DNA of 64,000 bases from Frankia sp. RB7 (GTDB lineage: Bacteria; Pseudomonadota; Alphaproteobacteria; Rhizobiales; Xanthobacteraceae). Below, piece by piece: positions 61,022-64,000 of the stretch; positions within the stretch are counted from its first letter, which is position 1, and each line of letters opens with the position of its first letter. A program made the position numbers and the translations under genes. The DNA is taken from the NCBI GenBank assembly GCA_030403585.1, contig JAUEPE010000007.1:124001-188000 (forward strand), written 5' to 3'. The notes under the pieces were generated by a model. It had not been told where the DNA came from, did not search any database, and saw only the letters and a list, made by a program, of their open reading frames with translations.

Positions 61022-62107
61022 CTACTGAACCTTCTCGGGTCGAGGCGTTTGCTTCGACTGCAGGAAGTAGATGATCTCGGCAACCGGGCGGAAGAATTCG
61101 GCAGGGATGACCTGATCAACCTGCACCGCCTCGTAGAGCGCGCGTGCGAGAGCCTTGTTCTCGATCACCGGAATCTTGTTCTGCTCGGCTGCCTCGCGGA
61201 TCTTCAACGCGATCACGTCCATACCCTTGGCCACCACGAGCGGCGCCGGGTTTTCGTCGCGGTTGTAGCGCAACGCGATCGCAAAATGCGTCGGGTTCGC
61301 GATCACCAGCGTCGCGCGCGGCACGGCGGCGATCATGCGCTGGCGCGAGCGGTCACGCGCGAGCGAACGCAGCCGCGCCTTGATCAGCGGATCACCCTCG
61401 GACTGCTTGTGCTCGTCCTTGATCTCCTGCTTGGTCATGCGCAGCTCGCGCCGCCAGCGGAAGCGCGCCCAGGCGAGATCGATCGCAACCAAAACGATCG
61501 TCGCAATGCAGATCGCCGACACGATCCGCATCGCGATGGTGAGGATCATCTCCGGCAACGCGACAGGATCGGTGTACATCGCCTCGAACGCTCTCGCCTC
61601 CGACGATCGCAGCACGAAGCAGACGACGGCGGTCACCGAGGCGAGCTTGAACATCGACTTGGCGAACTCGACCAGGCCCTGCGTTCCGAAAATGCGGCTC
61701 CAGCCGCTGGCCGGGGAGATTCGAGAGACGTCGGGCATGATGCGCTGCAGCACCAACTGAGGTGCGTTTTGCAGCAGCGAGGCCGCGAGCCCGAACACCG
61801 CGATGATCACGACCAGCGGCACCAGGAATCGCAGCGCCTCGAGGCCCACCACGGTGAGCAGATTCAGTGCGTCCGCCGAGGTGCTGAGCGGGAAGCCGTC
61901 GGGTTCGTCAATGAAGCTCTTCAAGGTCGGCGTAAGTCGCTGCACGCCCTGGCCGATCAGGAACGCCTGAATCACCATCAGCGCGGCCATGGTCGCGAAC
62001 ATGGATGCCTCCCGAGAGACCGGAATGTTGCCCTGTTCGAGCGCATCGCGGACTTTCTTCTCGGTCGGCTCTTCTGTTTTGCTCTCCTGATCGGATGACT
62101 CTGCCAT
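61022..62107 (-). CDS. flhB: Flagellar export switch protein FlhB
   Basis: The 361-residue protein has four spans in its first two-thirds and a cytoplasmic domain with the self-cleavage site NPTH at residues 271-274, within 'LVIANPTHFAIALRYN'. FlhB switches export from hook to filament proteins together with FliK. It lies 13 bases after fliG. Confidence 0.95.
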   Translation of the reverse strand: MAESSDQESKTEEPTEKKVRDALEQGNIPVSREASMFATMAALMVIQAFLIGQGVQRLTPTLKSFIDEPDGFPLSTSADALNLLTVVGLEALRFLVPLVVIIAVFGLAASLLQNAPQLVLQRIMPDVSRISPASGWSRIFGTQGLVEFAKSMFKLASVTAVVCFVLRSSEARAFEAMYTDPVALPEMILTIAMRIVSAICIATIVLVAIDLAWARFRWRRELRMTKQEIKDEHKQSEGDPLIKARLRSLARDRSRQRMIAAVPRATLVIANPTHFAIALRYNRDENPAPLVVAKGMDVIALKIREAAEQNKIPVIENKALARALYEAVQVDQVIPAEFFRPVAEIIYFLQSKQTPRPEKVQ

Positions 62108-62120
62108 GCCTACTCAGCGG

Positions 62121-63161
62121 TCAGCGGAAGACCAGCTCATCCTCCTGGTCGGGATTGAGCTCGATTTCACCCTTCTCGGCGAGGTCGAGGGCGAGGTCGG
62201 TGATGACGCGGCGCGCCTCCAGCACGTCGCGCTGGTTCGACGGCTCGCCGATCGCGAGCTCGTGCTCGACGACGCGACGAACGCGCGAGGCGACCGCGGA
62301 CAGGATCAGTTCGCGGAAGTGCTTGTCGGTGCCCTTCAACGCGACGACGATCCGATCGGTCGGCACCTGGTCGAAGATCATGGTGCGCGCCTTGGGCGCC
62401 AGGTTGATGACGTCGTCGAAGGTGAACAGCAGCTCCTTCAGCACTTCGGCGGACTTCGGCCGCTTCTCCGACAGACTCTTGAGCATGTCCTCGATATGGC
62501 CGCGTTCCATCTTGTTGATGATGTCGGCGACGCGGGCGTAGGTGTCTGCGCCGAGATTGCGGGCGAAATTAAGCGTCAGGTCTTCGTGCAGCGTCTTCTC
62601 GAGGACCTTCAGCGCGTCGTCGACGATCGGCTTGAGGCTGAGCACGCGCCGCATCAGCTCGTTGCGCAGGCTCGACGGCAACTGGCTCATCACCTTGGCG
62701 GCGCAGGACGGCTTGACCTTGGACAGGATCAGCGCCGCGGTCTGCGGATGCTCCTTGGAGAGGTAGGTCGCCAGCGAATTTTCCGACACCGACGAGACGC
62801 GATCCCACACCGACCGGCTCGAATTGCCGAGCAGGTCCGACATGATCGCCGTGACCTGGTCGGCGGGAAGCACGTCGCCAAGCACGGCTTCGAGTCCGCC
62901 GAGGGTGCCGAGAATGTTCGCGCCCATCGAGAACTGCTGGGCGAACTCCTCGACGATCTGCTCGAGTTCCTGCGCCGTGATCGGCCGCAGCTCCGCCGCG
63001 GCCTTTGTGACGATACGGATGTCCTGGGGCTCGAATTGCGCGAGCACGCTTGCGGCCGCCTGCCGCCCCATAGCCAGCAGGAGCGCCGCGACCTTCTCCG
63101 TTCCGCCAAGCGTGGCAACGCCTCGCTGCTTGATGGGAGCGATGCCGACCTGTGCAGCCAT
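62121..63161 (-). CDS. fliG: Flagellar motor switch protein FliG
   Basis: The 346-residue protein has the 'EHPQTAALILSKV' motif in the middle domain and the charged C-terminal torque helix region ('IVVALKGTDKHFRELILSAV', 'EGLGPVRLRDVEEAQ'-like segment replaced here by 'IGEPSNQRDVLEARRVITDL'). It forms the C-ring face that meets the stator. It is two bases after fliN. Confidence 0.94.
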   Translation of the reverse strand: MAAQVGIAPIKQRGVATLGGTEKVAALLLAMGRQAAASVLAQFEPQDIRIVTKAAAELRPITAQELEQIVEEFAQQFSMGANILGTLGGLEAVLGDVLPADQVTAIMSDLLGNSSRSVWDRVSSVSENSLATYLSKEHPQTAALILSKVKPSCAAKVMSQLPSSLRNELMRRVLSLKPIVDDALKVLEKTLHEDLTLNFARNLGADTYARVADIINKMERGHIEDMLKSLSEKRPKSAEVLKELLFTFDDVINLAPKARTMIFDQVPTDRIVVALKGTDKHFRELILSAVASRVRRVVEHELAIGEPSNQRDVLEARRVITDLALDLAEKGEIELNPDQEDELVFR

Positions 63162-63163
63162 GG

Positions 63164-63538
63164 TCAGGAATCACCCTGCCCCAGAGGTCCGACGATCTCG
63201 GTCAGCGAGACACCGAAGCGGGAATTGTCCTCCTCGACGACGACGACCTCGCCGCGGGCAACGACGCGGCCGTTGACCACGACGTCGACGGGCTCGCCGA
63301 CGCGGTGATCCAGCGGAACCACGGCGCCGCGGCCGAGCTTCATCAAATTCGCCACCGGGATCGTTGCCGATCCCAACACCACCTGCATGGTGACCGGAAT
63401 GCGCAGGATGGCATCGACATTGGCGAACTTACCGGTCTCCTCCGCGGTGCGCGCGGCGATCTCCGCCAGCCGCTCCAGCGGAGACGTCTCGGCATCATCG
63501 GATGCGGTTGCTGACTCGTAGTCGAAGGATTGCGCCAT
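63164..63538 (-). CDS. fliN: Flagellar motor switch protein FliN
   Basis: The 124-residue protein has a hydrophilic N-terminus and a C-terminal SpoA domain ('AILRIPVTMQVVLGSATIPV', 'NLMKLGRGAVVPLDHRVGEP', 'VVVNGRVVARGEVVVVEEDN'), the FliN hallmark. It forms the lower C ring with FliM. It is 75 bases downstream of the small coiled-coil gene. Confidence 0.94.
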   Translation of the reverse strand: MAQSFDYESATASDDAETSPLERLAEIAARTAEETGKFANVDAILRIPVTMQVVLGSATIPVANLMKLGRGAVVPLDHRVGEPVDVVVNGRVVARGEVVVVEEDNSRFGVSLTEIVGPLGQGDS

Positions 63539-63613
63539 TTGGTATCGCCTCTTGGTATTTCCGCTCCCGGAGCGCCGCGACGTTCCGATCTATCCGTTCA
63601 GCCGGTTCCGGCC

Positions 63614-63928
63614 CTAATGCTTGTTGGCCTCAGCGCCGCTCGCGGTCGCGGCGGGCTCGAGTCCGGTCCGCGCATCGAGCGCCGCGATCGCGTCGTGGGC
63701 CTCGTCGATCTTCGTGCTCAGCACGTTGGCGAGCCGGCCGAGATTTGCGGTGGAATCATGCGCCGCGGTGATCACCGTATCGAAGGCGCCCGCGGTCTCG
63801 TGGACGATGGTCGAGAATTCGCCCTGGTAGCTGCGCAGCAGCGCCAGCTCACGGTGCATCCGGGTCACCCGCATGCTGGTGAAGGCCAGCGCAATCAGCA
63901 GCACGGCATCAACGAGATAGGATATCAT
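63614..63928 (-). CDS. Small membrane-anchored coiled-coil protein in the flagellar cluster
   Basis: The protein has 104 residues from ATG 63928, which follows GGGAG; a longer frame reaches 63988 but runs through the fliM 3' end. One N-terminal span ('MISYLVDAVLLIALAFTSMR') is followed by a heptad-rich helix ('HRELALLRSYQGEFSTIVHE', 'LGRLANVLSTKIDEAHDAIA'). It resembles the DUF6468 family of alphaproteobacterial flagellar clusters, as far as can be judged. It overlaps the fliM end by 20 bases. Function unknown. Confidence 0.72.
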   Translation of the reverse strand: MISYLVDAVLLIALAFTSMRVTRMHRELALLRSYQGEFSTIVHETAGAFDTVITAAHDSTANLGRLANVLSTKIDEAHDAIAALDARTGLEPAATASGAEANKH

Positions 63929-64000
63929 CGACGAACTCCCGCTTCTGATCGACGGGATCTGCCACCTGCATGGCGTAGTAGCCATCAAGCTGGCCGATCT
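63909..64000 (-). CDS. fliM: Probable FliM, C-terminal end only (cut by the window edge)
   Basis: The frame entering from the right edge gives 29 codons, ending TGA at 63909. 'GQLDGYYAMQVADPVDQ' resembles the last strand of a SpoA domain, and the neighbours (fliN, fliG, flhB downstream) are those that usually follow fliM in rhizobia. The fragment is too short for a firm assignment. It overlaps the next gene by 20 bases. Confidence 0.5.
   Translation of the reverse strand, partial: IGQLDGYYAMQVADPVDQKREFVDDILSR

Noticed and set aside
32791..64000. The flagellar cluster as a wholly new secretion or motility system
   Set aside because: Gene content and motifs match known alphaproteobacterial flagella of lateral type; only details (flagellin leader, small unknown proteins) seem new.

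Overview
The window looks like a chromosomal segment of a Bradyrhizobium-type alphaproteobacterium (order Hyphomicrobiales/Rhizobiales). The reasons are high-GC coding sequence with many four-base ATGA/GTGA start-stop overlaps, many solute transporters with small catabolic operons, short palindromic intergenic repeats of the kind common in that genus, and a flagellar cluster carrying the alphaproteobacterial genes flbT, flaF, motC, motE and an ftcR/rem/lafR-type regulator. No rRNA, tRNA, CRISPR array, transposase or integrase was seen.

Positions 1-31976 are metabolic and transport genes. From left to right: (a) a leftward RidA - aminotransferase - TPP enzyme operon (the last is cut by the window edge) and a leftward 2-hydroxyacid dehydrogenase, divergent from a rightward polar amino-acid ABC transporter; (b) an MFS exporter and a small membrane protein; (c) two tandem type-B carboxylesterases and an MHS-type MFS importer, divergent from a TetR regulator with a palindrome between them; (d) a polyamine-type ABC transporter with a DAO-type FAD oxidase and a type II haloacid-dehalogenase-like enzyme, next to a divergent LysR regulator; (e) an FMN alpha-hydroxyacid oxidase and mannonate dehydratase; (f) an NTF2-like protein, a CbbY-like HAD phosphatase, an NAD-dependent epimerase-like protein, a beta-lactamase-fold serine hydrolase, a Tat-exported dienelactone-hydrolase-like protein and a second MHS transporter; (g) a MarR regulator with a cysteine-rich tail and a membrane-anchored coiled-coil protein.

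Positions about 32790-64000 hold a nearly complete flagellar gene set. One regulator (FtcR/LafR type) is on the plus strand. Everything else is leftward: fliM (C-terminal end only) - small coiled-coil gene - fliN - fliG - flhB - flgB - flgC - fliE - flgG - flgA - flgI - motE - flgH - fliL - fliP, then three flagellin genes each with its own leader and terminator, then fliF - fliH-like - motB - motC - fliK - lytic transglycosylase - flgE - flgK - flgL - flaF - flbT - flgD - fliQ - flhA - fliR - fliJ-like - flgJ rod-binding protein - flgN-like - FliL-like protein. The short (about 300-residue) flagellins with FlbT, FlaF, MotC and a FtcR-type regulator fit the lateral flagellar system known from Bradyrhizobium diazoefficiens. 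The genes fliI, flgF and motA are not in the window and probably lie just past position 64000.

The most striking signal is a conserved leader in front of all three flagellin genes. It has a TACCGG/CCGGTA stem with a seven-base loop, followed at once by ATGTCCC, which can pair with the GGGACAT (or GGGACGT) containing the Shine-Dalgarno sequence. This predicts sequestration of the ribosome binding site in flagellin mRNA and a possible target for the FlbT encoded in the same cluster.
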